The notes beneath the pieces were generated by a model. That model saw nothing but the letters and a program-made list of their open reading frames with translations, was not told the origin of the DNA and searched no databases. This document shows positions 1 to 8,090 of a stretch of DNA of 64,000 nt, piece by piece. The position numbers and the translations under genes are program-made. The DNA is from Anaerolineaceae bacterium (GTDB lineage: Bacteria > Chloroflexota > Anaerolineae > Promineifilales > Promineifilaceae), in the NCBI GenBank assembly GCA_002699125.1, contig PABI01000179.1:1-64000 (forward strand), given 5' to 3'. How positions within the stretch are numbered: the first letter of the stretch is position 1; the number at the start of each line of letters is the position of its first letter.

Positions 1-104
1 AACGAAAACGAAAAAACGAGACATCTGTGTTTGAATTATGGCCTTTGACAATTGTCTCAAACCCTTAACTTGTAACCGATGCTCTAAGGCCTAAGTCTAA
101 GAAA

Positions 105-131
105 AAAAGCCCGGCATCTCACCGGGCTTTT
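105..131. terminator. Intrinsic terminator, bidirectional form
   Basis: Arms AAAAGCCCGG (105-114) and CCGGGCTTTT (122-131) are perfectly complementary around a 7-nt loop. There is an A-run on the left and a T-run on the right, so it could stop transcripts from either side. It probably closes a gene left of the window. Positions 132-288 hold one ACGGCCGT copy and no gene I can support. Confidence 0.8.
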
Positions 132-288
132 CTCTTTGTACCTTGCCGGAAAACGGCCGTTTCCTCCGTTCATTTATGGGAATAGAATGATCATTTCATC
201 TATTCCAGTTTGTAGGAAGAGGTAGCACAAATCACACATCCCTTCCAAAAGTTGTACGTCGAGCAGAGTTTTAAATACGGAGGAAACA

Positions 289-828
289 ATGAGTAACGTA
301 AAAAAGAGAAACCAAAAAATTATTATCGGTGGCGTGCTACTGTTATTTCTTGGGATTGCAGGCTGCATGGTAATTTTCTCGGTTGTAAGTTTCATTTTTG
401 ATACAGGATCAAATGTAGAATCATCTAGCGAGCGCTCTCAAGTTGACGATGATGATGACTCGGATAACCAAGATAGATCTGCCAACCCATCAAGTCAAGA
501 CGAGACCTACATACTCGATTGCGAGGGCTACTTCTCAAACTATTCTGCAACACTTGAGGGAGAAAGAGTTTATAGTCCTTATAATGCGCTGGGCGATGGT
601 TATGTCACCTTTAGAGGAACCCTAACCGCCAACGGCTGGGACTATCCAATGGAGTATGAAGGATACACAAACACAGCCCCATTTGATGGATTTATCGAAG
701 AATCGCGGGATCAAATATTACATATTGCTGTCCTAGACAATACGGCCGGAAACTTCATTATTTATGATGGCCGACCGACTCTACAGGCACCAGACATTTG
801 GGGTGAGTTTGATTGCCGTTGGAATTAA
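289..828 (+). CDS. Hypothetical membrane-anchored extracytoplasmic protein
   Basis: I do not recognise this 179-residue protein. A basic N-terminus (KKRNQK) is followed by a hydrophobic segment at about residues 11-37. The stretch IAGC ending at Cys26 resembles a lipobox, but the hydrophobic run continues past it, so a plain transmembrane anchor is equally likely. A Ser/Asp-rich linker (about 40-70, with five Asp in a row) leads to a soluble domain of about 100 residues with only two cysteines, C78 and C176, which could form a disulfide outside the cell. The start is set by a strong GGAGG Shine-Dalgarno 7 nt upstream. The gene is AT-rich and has no ACGGCCGT, unlike most of the window, so it may be acquired. 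Confidence 0.7.
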   Translation: MSNVKKRNQKIIIGGVLLLFLGIAGCMVIFSVVSFIFDTGSNVESSSERSQVDDDDDSDNQDRSANPSSQDETYILDCEGYFSNYSATLEGERVYSPYNALGDGYVTFRGTLTANGWDYPMEYEGYTNTAPFDGFIEESRDQILHIAVLDNTAGNFIIYDGRPTLQAPDIWGEFDCRWN

Positions 829-929
829 GAAACAAGAGCAAGAAAGCACGAATTCTTGCCCCCGTCATATCCAGTCGTTAGAGATTCACCAGAGTTCCTT
901 CATGAGTTTTACTAAAATGAGGAGTTTTT

Positions 930-1421
930 ATGTTAACTAACAACGAGCAAGGACGTGCCTTAATTAATAGCGCAGCCTATGCCATTATCAGCGAAAAAGC
1001 CCCACATGAGCTGCCATTATATGTCAGCTACCGTGACAGTTATTTCGCAAACCCTAAGCTATTTCTAGAAACGCCACAGACAAAAGATGAAGCATTGGGG
1101 TTTGGTACAAGTATTCATTTAGAAGCATTTTCTCAAGTGGTGTTCCCAATTCTCTCAACTATGCTGACACTTCTAATTCAAGAAGCAGTAAAAGCAATGG
1201 GCAAAGACACAGGCACAAGCGCAGTTAAATGGTTGCAAGGTTTATTCGACAAAAAACCAAATGATAAAGCACCTACCTTTACATCAAAGCAACTGGCAGA
1301 AATCAAAAAAGAGTTAGACAAAATTGCTGATAAAGAATCGCGCTGTCTTAACATAAAAAAACCTGAAATAGAGATTATTCGAGATGCCTTATTGGCCCGA
1401 CTTGCTCTACACAATAGCTAA
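930..1421 (+). CDS. Hypothetical protein, 163 aa
   Basis: No family recognised. The start has a good AGGAG ribosome site. The N-terminal half is mixed. Residues 66-90 are mostly hydrophobic or amphipathic (FSQVVFPILSTMLTLLIQEAV) and could be a membrane-associated helix, and the C-terminal third is charged and helical (KQLAEIKKELDKIADKE). It lies about 100 nt after the previous gene and 124 nt before the M48-type protease on the same strand, so co-expression is possible. It is AT-rich and lacks the ACGGCCGT octamer, consistent with the other genes in the first 3.4 kb having a different history from the rest of the window. Confidence 0.6.
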   Translation: MLTNNEQGRALINSAAYAIISEKAPHELPLYVSYRDSYFANPKLFLETPQTKDEALGFGTSIHLEAFSQVVFPILSTMLTLLIQEAVKAMGKDTGTSAVKWLQGLFDKKPNDKAPTFTSKQLAEIKKELDKIADKESRCLNIKKPEIEIIRDALLARLALHNS

Positions 1422-1545
1422 ATGCAGTTTTAGTAGATTCGTTCCAAAGTCAAACTACGCTCTGCCAAACTGCTTAAAGTACAGTGGGGCTTGTATAACT
1501 CGGAACATACTTCAGCAAAGCTGTTCTAAGAAAAGTGAGGCTCTA

Positions 1546-3441
1546 ATGTCCCATTCTGAAAAAAAATTATCTTTAAATCCTTTTGCCTTTCCGACAGAAA
1601 CAGACGGTCAATTTCTGCTTCTGCTGTTTGTTGTTGGTGGCAGCACATTTAGCATAGTACGCCAGCTGCTAGGGGTTTATACAAAAATATCTAACGAGTT
1701 ATTACTTTCATTTATCAGTTTAGGAGCAACTCTGTTTGTTTTTTTGTGGGCTCACCTGCGGGCAAGCCGAATTGCAGAAAATGAAAGTAATCGGGCTGGT
1801 TGGCAAAAATTGTCCACAGTCGAAGCTATTCCCTCAGAACAGCAAAGTTTTGACAGTTTCTTGGCTCATCTTCATGAAATTAGAAACTGCTTGCCTGATG
1901 TTCCTAAAAACCGACTCTGCTTTTTATGGAGTGGCAAAAATCGTGCAGTAACGGGAAAAGCTTTCGGTTATAGAAAAAAACAGTTTTTGCTGCTGCGTCG
2001 AGGGGTATTTGAAGCGTTTATTATCAATCTTAAAACCTTTGAGACAGTTCTATTACATGAGTTAAGCCATATTGCCAATCGAGATGTATCTAAAACAACC
2101 TTCTCTATTCAACTGGGAAAATGCTTCAACAAAGTTGCCGTTGTTATCACTGTTTTTCTGAATCTTTTTGTATTTTTCCATATTGCTCGGCGGTTGAGCG
2201 CCAATCTCTCCTTAACTCCTTTATGGGACGGAATCTTTTTGTTTGGGGAGATAAATGTCAAAATTGTCCTTTTGTTTCTATTTGTAGAGGTCACGCGAAG
2301 CAGTGTGCTGCGTGTTCGTGAATATTATGCCGATAAGCGTACGGCCGTCTGGCTAGGCAGTGCCAACACAATGATCGAGCAAATACAAAGAGTTGCAAAA
2401 GCCCGGAAAAACACCGGAACGTATAGTTGGGAGGGGGTTAAGCAGCAGTTTCGGCAGCGACTAGCACCTTTGCATCCAACAAATCAACAGCGGGTAAGCG
2501 CATTAAGAAATTTGCTCTATTTATTTGAACCCCGACGTGCAACAGCGATTTTATCCGGCATGCTTGTTGGACTATCAATAAGCAGCAATTCTGGTTGGGT
2601 AATAGAAATATTGAATCAATCCATTATACTTATTACAACTTTAGATACAGTCACTGCCAACAGTAATAATCTATTGTACGTAACCTTCATTTTCATATTT
2701 GGTTTCATTCTATTTTTTATTGGGCTGCTGATCGTCATGGTAATATTCGGCCTTCTAGGAGCTTTTCCTGTAGCGGTTACCGTTGGATTGCAAGTACAAA
2801 AAGCGGCCTTTGCCGATCAGCTGCTGTCAAAACGAAACCATTTGCTGCCAGGCAGCAAATTGATCGAGCAGTCTATCTTGCTCAGTATCGCATTGATCGT
2901 CGGCTTGTTCATGAATCCAACCCCCAATCCTGTTAATATCGGAACTCTCGCCATAGGCCATCCGGCATTGTTACTATCTCCCATTTATGCTCTAGGCTGG
3001 ATGGTTGTCTTTTTGCTATGGTTGTTGCCCATTAGTTGGATGGCCGGACGACTGTACTTATCTCATCGAACAAAACAACCGCCCAGCAAAAACTACCGAA
3101 GCTTGACAACTTTATCAATCTTTGCCCTTATACCAATATTTAATGCTATGTCATGGACGCATGTCATATTTAGCTCCCTATACGGATTGCCAGAAAATCT
3201 CCCAGGTTCTGAAGAAAGGTTAGTAGGAATAGCTTTTGTTATTGCGGCATGGGCACTTTCCTTGATTCTGTACGGAATAGTGTGGGCTTGGGGATATTAT
3301 TGGCTGAAAAGGAAAAAGTGGTTAACAGTCGATGTAAGCCATCATTCACCACCAGTATGGTCAGTCGCTCCACCCAGAATAAACTTACCTAAACCCCTGC
3401 TAATAAAAATTGGCGTACAAAATACGCCTCCTCCTTTATGA
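1546..3441 (+). CDS. M48-type membrane zinc metalloprotease
   Basis: This is a predicted integral membrane peptidase of 631 residues. The zinc motif HELSH is at residues 171-175, followed by an REYYAD motif whose Glu259 is the expected third zinc ligand, the layout of the HtpX/Ste24 (M48) and related M56 families. Two transmembrane helices precede the catalytic domain (about 20-42 and 50-70). Others lie around 195-250 and several fill the C-terminal half, more than in HtpX (about 290 aa), so this is an extended variant. The frame is open 162 nt further upstream, but ATG 1546 with a GAGG site and a sensible N-terminus is preferred. The gene is AT-rich, with a single ACGGCCGT at 2341. The substrate is unknown; membrane protein quality control is a family-based guess. 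Confidence 0.8.
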   Translation: MSHSEKKLSLNPFAFPTETDGQFLLLLFVVGGSTFSIVRQLLGVYTKISNELLLSFISLGATLFVFLWAHLRASRIAENESNRAGWQKLSTVEAIPSEQQSFDSFLAHLHEIRNCLPDVPKNRLCFLWSGKNRAVTGKAFGYRKKQFLLLRRGVFEAFIINLKTFETVLLHELSHIANRDVSKTTFSIQLGKCFNKVAVVITVFLNLFVFFHIARRLSANLSLTPLWDGIFLFGEINVKIVLLFLFVEVTRSSVLRVREYYADKRTAVWLGSANTMIEQIQRVAKARKNTGTYSWEGVKQQFRQRLAPLHPTNQQRVSALRNLLYLFEPRRATAILSGMLVGLSISSNSGWVIEILNQSIILITTLDTVTANSNNLLYVTFIFIFGFILFFIGLLIVMVIFGLLGAFPVAVTVGLQVQKAAFADQLLSKRNHLLPGSKLIEQSILLSIALIVGLFMNPTPNPVNIGTLAIGHPALLLSPIYALGWMVVFLLWLLPISWMAGRLYLSHRTKQPPSKNYRSLTTLSIFALIPIFNAMSWTHVIFSSLYGLPENLPGSEERLVGIAFVIAAWALSLILYGIVWAWGYYWLKRKKWLTVDVSHHSPPVWSVAPPRINLPKPLLIKIGVQNTPPPL

Positions 3442-3527
3442 AAATTGCTGGGGAAATCAATTGTGCCGGAAACGGCCGTCCTCACATCGTTCATCTTCCC
3501 AGGAGAGGTGTGTTCAAGTCGTTTCCC

Positions 3528-3562
3528 GTCGGGCAAGCCCATCAATTATGGGCTTGCCCGAC
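3528..3562. repeat. Perfect 15-bp intergenic hairpin
   Basis: GTCGGGCAAGCCCAT (3528-3542) pairs perfectly with 3548-3562 around a 5-nt loop. No T-run follows, so it is not a classical terminator. It is one of many long inverted repeats found in gaps across this window. Confidence 0.85.
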
Positions 3563-3645
3563 CTGTTTCTACCTGTTGATTATTCCCTCATTGCAAGGTA
3601 AGCTACATTTTATTAGCGCCTGCACCCGCGCTGGAAAGTGTAGCT

Positions 3646-4473
3646 ATGTTCGAACCAAAAACTGCTCCCCAACCTTTTCTCACCTGGCTCCTTGTTGTTG
3701 GCGGGGCGCTGGTGGTGTTGGCTTTTTACCTGGGCTTTGTATTGCTCAATAAAAATGCCACCAAGCCAGACAAGGTGGAAGCCACCACCGTGGCCCTCAT
3801 CGCCACGCAGATTGCCACCTTGCAGCCCACACCGCCGACGCCAACGCGCTTTGCCATGGTGACGCCGTCGCCGGTGCCGCGCCCCAACTCCTGCACCATG
3901 ATCAAGCAGCAGCAGCCTGCGGCTGTGGATGGACCGTATACGATTTATTTAAACGGCCGTTCCCCCGCCGCCCTCTACTGCCACAACATGGACACCACAC
4001 CACAGGAGTACCTCACGCTGCCCGCCACCGAAACCGGCGGCAACTTTAGCCTCATCAGCTACCCGGAAGGGGCCATCGTCACCCAGTACGAGAAAGTTCG
4101 GCTCAATCCCAGTTCGCTTATCATCGATCCCACCGATATGACGTTTGCCACGCTGGCCGAAAGTTTGGCCGGGTACAATGCTATTTTGGGTGAACAGTTA
4201 GCCACCTACCCCGTTACTGCCTCTGATTTTGGTGTGGCTACCGGCTGCAACCGCAACCAGCAAAACGCACCGCTGGGCCGGGCCAGCATCGATCTCACCG
4301 GCACGCCGTTTATCATCAGCCCGGAGATCACCTTTACCAGCTTTGGCGGCGAGGTAATGGAGACGATTAGTGAGGTAAGTGCCGATGGTAAAATGGTAAC
4401 CCTGGCGGTGAACGGCCGTTGCGGCATCCTCAAGCCCAGCGGCCCCATCCAGCTTGTCTACCAACAACCCTGA
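3646..4473 (+). CDS. Membrane-anchored GON-domain protein
   Basis: A single transmembrane segment (about residues 11-35) is followed by a Pro/Thr-rich linker (58-80) and an external domain that matches the GON domain known from animal ADAMTS-9/20 and GON-1. The order of features is the same: a first Cys (C83), the DGxYxIYLNG strand (95-104), a YC motif (C112), an EYLTLPA motif (121-127), a central strand ending in DMTFAT, an SDFGVATGCN motif (C201), GRASIDLTGT (211-220), and a final NGRCG (C259). Four cysteines could form two disulfides. In animals the domain is C-terminal to a protease; here it stands alone on a membrane stalk. The role is unknown; binding to an extracellular ligand is a guess. 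The DUF2277 gene follows after 20 nt. Confidence 0.7.
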   Translation: MFEPKTAPQPFLTWLLVVGGALVVLAFYLGFVLLNKNATKPDKVEATTVALIATQIATLQPTPPTPTRFAMVTPSPVPRPNSCTMIKQQQPAAVDGPYTIYLNGRSPAALYCHNMDTTPQEYLTLPATETGGNFSLISYPEGAIVTQYEKVRLNPSSLIIDPTDMTFATLAESLAGYNAILGEQLATYPVTASDFGVATGCNRNQQNAPLGRASIDLTGTPFIISPEITFTSFGGEVMETISEVSADGKMVTLAVNGRCGILKPSGPIQLVYQQP

Positions 4474-4493
4474 CCTTATACTGGAGAAAATGT

Positions 4494-4697
4494 ATGTGTC
4501 GCAGTATTAAGCAGTTACGCAACGCCGAAGTTCCGGCCACGCCGGACGAGATTGAAGCCGCGGCTCGTCAATTTGTGCGCAAGGTGTCTGGCTACAGACG
4601 GCCGTCTCGCACCAACGAAGCCGCCTTCGAGCAAGCCATCACCGAAATCAGCACCGCCACTGAAAAGCTGCTCAACAACCTGGTAACACGGCCTTAA
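4494..4697 (+). CDS. DUF2277 family small protein
   Basis: This 67-residue protein begins MCRSIKQLRN and contains AAARQFVRKVSGYRRPS and NEAAFEQAITEI, matching the DUF2277 family (CRNIKxLRN start, QFVRKxSGxxxPS core). The family has no established biochemical role. The upstream in-frame extension lies inside the previous gene, and ATG 4494 has a GGAG site, so this start is preferred. It is shorter than typical members (about 80-90 aa), lacking the variable charged tail. It is probably co-transcribed with the GON protein upstream. Confidence 0.8.
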   Translation: MCRSIKQLRNAEVPATPDEIEAAARQFVRKVSGYRRPSRTNEAAFEQAITEISTATEKLLNNLVTRP

Positions 4698-4744
4698 AAA
4701 ACAGCTCTGCGCCTTTGCGTTAAAAAAAATTGAAGGAGTTCGCC

Positions 4745-6397
4745 ATGCCCACTGGCCCACTCAGAACCACCACGCCCACCATCGACGTCTACATCAAGCT
4801 GGCTCAATATCCCATTCTCAGTGACCGTATTCGCCTGCGGATGCGTGAAGAGCTGTTCCGGCGCGGCATTGTCCACAAAACTGATTTTGAGCAAGAAGTA
4901 AAGGATTTGGCCATCGAATCGCAGCGGCGCGAGGGGCTGAACAACCCCACCGTGCAGGAAGATGAAGGCGCCTGGCAGCGCCGCCTGGATACCATTCGCG
5001 ATTTGCACACGGACAACTATTTTGCCAACAATTTGGGCAGCACCCTGCTGGAGCAGCTCATTGAAGAAGTGCTGAGCAATCAAGACAAAGCACCCCAGGC
5101 AGTTGAACTCACCTTTAACCCGGAAATTGCGCCGTGGGCGATGTTGTTTGAACAGGGTGAAGTGTATGACGCCTTGCCCCCGCCCGACCAGGAAAAAGTG
5201 AAACATCACCTGGAAGAAATAAAAGTAGTGCTCATTAAACGCCTGCTCAGCGACCAGCTCCCTTTTATCCGCGTGGCCAAGCACGTTTTTTCCATCAAAG
5301 ATTTGAACTGGATTTATGAACGGCTTATCGGCAGCGGCAAGATTGGCGGCAAGGCGGGCGGTATGCTCATGGCCTGGCACATTTTGGAGAAGGCCACCCA
5401 CGATTTTGGCCCGGACATTGCCCGCCAGGTCACGATTCCCGACACGTACTTTATTGGCTCGGAAATCATCTACGAATTTTTGCTGCAAAATAAGCTGGAA
5501 CGGTTTGTCAACCAGAAATACCTCTCCGTCGAAGAAATGCGGACCCAATACCCGGAAATTGTGTCCCACTGCCTGGCAGGTAAGATTCCCAACTACATTA
5601 AAGAACAGCTGCGGGATGTATTGAACCGGCTAAACGGCCGTCCCTTCGTCGTCCGTTCTTCCAGCCTGTTAGAAGACCATCTCGATTATGCCTTTGCCGG
5701 CAAATATGCCTCCATTTTTTGCCCCAACCAGGGCGAGCCAGAGGCCAATTTTGCGGCCCTACTGGAGGGCATTCGCCGTGTGTACGCCAGCACCTTCAAT
5801 CCAGACGCCATGCTGGAACGGCAGAAGCATGGCTTGATCGATTACGACGAACGCATGGCGATTATGATTCAACCGTTGATTGGGCATCAATACGGCCGTT
5901 ACTTCCTGCCCACCATCGTCGGTGCCGGCCTCAGCCAAAACCCGTGGTTCAAGCAAAATGACAGCCGGGCCAAAGACGGCTGCCTGCGCCTGACCTTGGG
6001 CCTGGATGAACGGGTCGATCTGCCATTGGAGGACAGTAAAGCGTGTATCATCTCCCTCAATGCGCCCGACTATCTGAACGAGAGCCAGGCACTGATTCAG
6101 AAGAAAGTCAAAGTGGTGGATCTAGAAGGAAACGACTTCAAGCTGCTGCCCATCAGTGAAATTTTGCAGACAGATTATCCATACGGCCGTTACCTGCTGG
6201 ACCCCCAAACCCAACGGCTTTCCTATGATCACCTCATCGAAGATGAAAAGTTCATCCGGCTGATGCGCACCGCCCTCACCCGCCTGGAAAACACCTACGG
6301 CGTCCCCGTCCAGTTTGAATTCGCCCTGGAAATCATCGACGCCCCCGGCGGCCCCGATTACAAGCTGTACATTCTGCAATGCCATACGGCCGCATAA
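4745..6397 (+). CDS. Stand-alone PEP/pyruvate-binding (PPDK_N) domain protein
   Basis: The 550-residue protein carries the ATP-grasp-like nucleotide-binding domain of pyruvate phosphate dikinase and PEP synthase. The glycine-rich IGGKAGGM motif starts near residue 199, and RPFVVRSSSLLED at 299-311 is followed by the FAGKYASIF stretch typical of the family. It lacks the phospho-histidine swivel domain and the PEP TIM barrel that full enzymes have, so it cannot complete the PpdK/PpsA reaction alone. The first 190 residues are family-specific and not recognised. The start at ATG 4745 has an AAGGAG site. It could phosphorylate an unknown acceptor from ATP, as stand-alone relatives are proposed to do. 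Three ACGGCCGT copies lie inside. Confidence 0.8.
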   Translation: MPTGPLRTTTPTIDVYIKLAQYPILSDRIRLRMREELFRRGIVHKTDFEQEVKDLAIESQRREGLNNPTVQEDEGAWQRRLDTIRDLHTDNYFANNLGSTLLEQLIEEVLSNQDKAPQAVELTFNPEIAPWAMLFEQGEVYDALPPPDQEKVKHHLEEIKVVLIKRLLSDQLPFIRVAKHVFSIKDLNWIYERLIGSGKIGGKAGGMLMAWHILEKATHDFGPDIARQVTIPDTYFIGSEIIYEFLLQNKLERFVNQKYLSVEEMRTQYPEIVSHCLAGKIPNYIKEQLRDVLNRLNGRPFVVRSSSLLEDHLDYAFAGKYASIFCPNQGEPEANFAALLEGIRRVYASTFNPDAMLERQKHGLIDYDERMAIMIQPLIGHQYGRYFLPTIVGAGLSQNPWFKQNDSRAKDGCLRLTLGLDERVDLPLEDSKACIISLNAPDYLNESQALIQKKVKVVDLEGNDFKLLPISEILQTDYPYGRYLLDPQTQRLSYDHLIEDEKFIRLMRTALTRLENTYGVPVQFEFALEIIDAPGGPDYKLYILQCHTAA

Positions 6398-6434
6398 ACA
6401 GTTCTTAGGCACACTAACGATGTTAGGAAAAGAG

Positions 6435-6836
6435 ATGACAAGTTTAAAGCGTAAGCCTCGGCCCATTAAAACTGAATATGGCTTTCTAGCTGGTAGAGAT
6501 TGTATATTCTTGGATGATGTCTCTTTTCTTGACGGAACTCATAAGTTGAGATTAAAAGGGAAAATAAACAAGAATTTAGTCTCTGATCCACCAGATACAT
6601 TGGATCATTTTATCCCCTATGAACTTGTTTTCACGGGAGTTTTGGCACTTAAAATGATTGAGCTTGATTCTTGGGATTTCAAGTGTGCATCAAGCTTTGA
6701 TGAAGTTCTCGATTCCGAATGGGTCGCAAGCTTAGGCGGCAAAGTAACACATGAGGACAAGCATATCTTTATTCAAACATATGATGATGTTTTTGAAGTT
6801 GTTTGCTCTCGTTATGAGTTTAAGTTCTTGAAGTGA
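6435..6836 (+). CDS. Hypothetical protein, AT-rich orphan
   Basis: This 133-residue soluble protein has no recognised family. It is acidic and aromatic-rich (YELVFTGVLALKMIELDSWDF in the middle). The size and composition recall small immunity-type proteins, but nothing else supports that. ATG 6435 is chosen because it has AGGAAAAGAG upstream; an in-frame ATG at 6420 is possible, and the frame upstream of it runs into the preceding gene. It is clearly AT-richer than its neighbours and has no ACGGCCGT copy, suggesting a recent arrival. It starts 37 nt after the PPDK_N gene. Confidence 0.55.
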   Translation: MTSLKRKPRPIKTEYGFLAGRDCIFLDDVSFLDGTHKLRLKGKINKNLVSDPPDTLDHFIPYELVFTGVLALKMIELDSWDFKCASSFDEVLDSEWVASLGGKVTHEDKHIFIQTYDDVFEVVCSRYEFKFLK

Positions 6837-6967
6837 CAAAAAAGTCATTTTTATAACTTTGGTTATAAGCTTTCCTTCCCCTAATTCTCTAGCCCAAGTT
6901 TTACCCCTCGCCAGAGTACAAAAACCTTCCCTCCAACTACACTGAAAGCATCAAATTTTAACGAGCC

Positions 6968-7028
6968 AGGACTGGCAGTCCTTTGGCTCATTACCCTGGC
7001 AAACCATTGTCTAAGGACTGCCAGTCCT
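6968..7028. repeat. 16-bp inverted repeat with self-palindromic arms
   Basis: AGGACTGGCAGTCCTT (6968-6983) and AAGGACTGCCAGTCCT (7013-7028) are perfect complements. Each arm is itself nearly palindromic, so DNA or RNA could form two small hairpins or one long one. It sits upstream of the ABC exporter ATPase, 25 nt before its start. Confidence 0.85.
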
Positions 7029-7053
7029 AAAAAGCCAAAAGTTGGAGGTAAAC

Positions 7054-7998
7054 ATGACACAAAATGGAAAGAATACGGCCGTTGCCATCCAGGTCGATCG
7101 GCTACAGAAATCATACCCCGGCGTGAAGGCGGTGGACGGCGTTTCGTTCACCGTGCCGCGCGGCGAGATTTTTGGCCTGCTGGGGCCAAACGGCGCGGGT
7201 AAAACCAGCACCCTGGCCATTTTGGAAGGGCTGCGCCAAGCCGACGGCGGCCAGGTGACCGTGCTGGGCTACGACATCCAGCGGCAGCCGCGTGAAGTCA
7301 AACGGCGCATCGGCGTGCAGCTGCAGCAAACCAGTCTGCTGCCTGATCTCAGCGCCATTGAACAGCTTATTTTGTTTGCTAGATTGTACGGCCGTTCCCT
7401 CAACAAAACCGCTGCCCACCACCTGCTCAACGAAGTGGGTCTGGCCGAAAAAGCCAACGCTCTGCCCGACAAGCTCAGCGGCGGCCAGCAGCAGCGGCTG
7501 GCGCTGGCCCTGGCGTTGGTCAACGACCCGGAAATCGTTTTTCTGGATGAGCCGACGGCCGGGCTGGACCCGCAGGCGCGCCGCCGCCTGTGGGAGCTGG
7601 TGCGCCAACTGCGCGACCAGGGCCGCACCGTCGTGCTGACCACCCACTACATGGAAGAAGCCGAAGCGCTGTGCCATCGCGTGGGGATTATGGATCACGG
7701 CCGTTTGCTGGCGCTGGACACCCCTGGCGGGTTGATTAACCAATTAGCCGGCAGCAGCACCATCACCACCACCGCCCCGCTGCCGCTGGACGAAGTGAAA
7801 AAGATGGTCGGCGTGCAGCAGGCCGAGCAAGAAGGGGCACTGCTGCGCCTGCAAACCAGCGATCCGGCTACCATCAACACCGCCCTGCTGGCCCTGGCCG
7901 ACACGTTAGGTATCCCCCTGCGCGACCTGCACGTGCAGCAGCCCAGCCTGGAAGATTTGTTCCTGCACCTCACCGGCCGCACCATTCGTGACGCGTGA
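7054..7998 (+). CDS. ABC exporter ATP-binding subunit (DrrA/CcmA-like)
   Basis: This 314-residue ATPase energises the ABC-2 permease encoded next. Walker A GPNGAGKTS is at residues 44-52 (Lys50), signature LSGGQQQR at 141-148, Walker B FLDEP with Asp165-Glu166, and the switch His198 in TTHYMEEAE. The C-terminal 80 residues form the small extra domain found in drug and lipid exporters of the DrrA class. A GGAGGT site 8 nt upstream sets the start. The substrate cannot be told from the sequence. The permease follows after a 92-nt gap filled by an inverted repeat. Confidence 0.93.
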   Translation: MTQNGKNTAVAIQVDRLQKSYPGVKAVDGVSFTVPRGEIFGLLGPNGAGKTSTLAILEGLRQADGGQVTVLGYDIQRQPREVKRRIGVQLQQTSLLPDLSAIEQLILFARLYGRSLNKTAAHHLLNEVGLAEKANALPDKLSGGQQQRLALALALVNDPEIVFLDEPTAGLDPQARRRLWELVRQLRDQGRTVVLTTHYMEEAEALCHRVGIMDHGRLLALDTPGGLINQLAGSSTITTTAPLPLDEVKKMVGVQQAEQEGALLRLQTSDPATINTALLALADTLGIPLRDLHVQQPSLEDLFLHLTGRTIRDA

Positions 7999-8003
7999 TA
8001 TTC

Positions 8004-8068
8004 ACCGCAAAGGACGCAAAGAGCGCAAAGTTTTTTTGTTTCTTTGCGTGCTTCGCGCCCTTTGCGGT
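8004..8068. repeat. Intergenic inverted repeat, GCAAAG family
   Basis: ACCGCAAAGGACGCAAAG (from 8004) pairs imperfectly with the run CTTTGCGTGCTTCGCGCC to CTTTGCGGT ending at 8068, with T-run in the loop. A related half-element (GCGCCTTTGCGTTAAA) is at 4710-4725. The hairpin lies between the two genes of one transporter, so it probably does not end transcription completely. Confidence 0.8.
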
Positions 8069-8090
8069 TCAAAAAAGATAAAAGGAGTTT

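Noticed and set aside
1384-1545. Upstream extension of the M48-type protease
   Set aside because: It overlaps the previous gene, has no ribosome site, and adds residues unlike a membrane-protease N-terminus.
4694-5569. 291-codon minus-strand frame opposite the PPDK_N gene
   Set aside because: Antisense shadow without ribosome site or motif.
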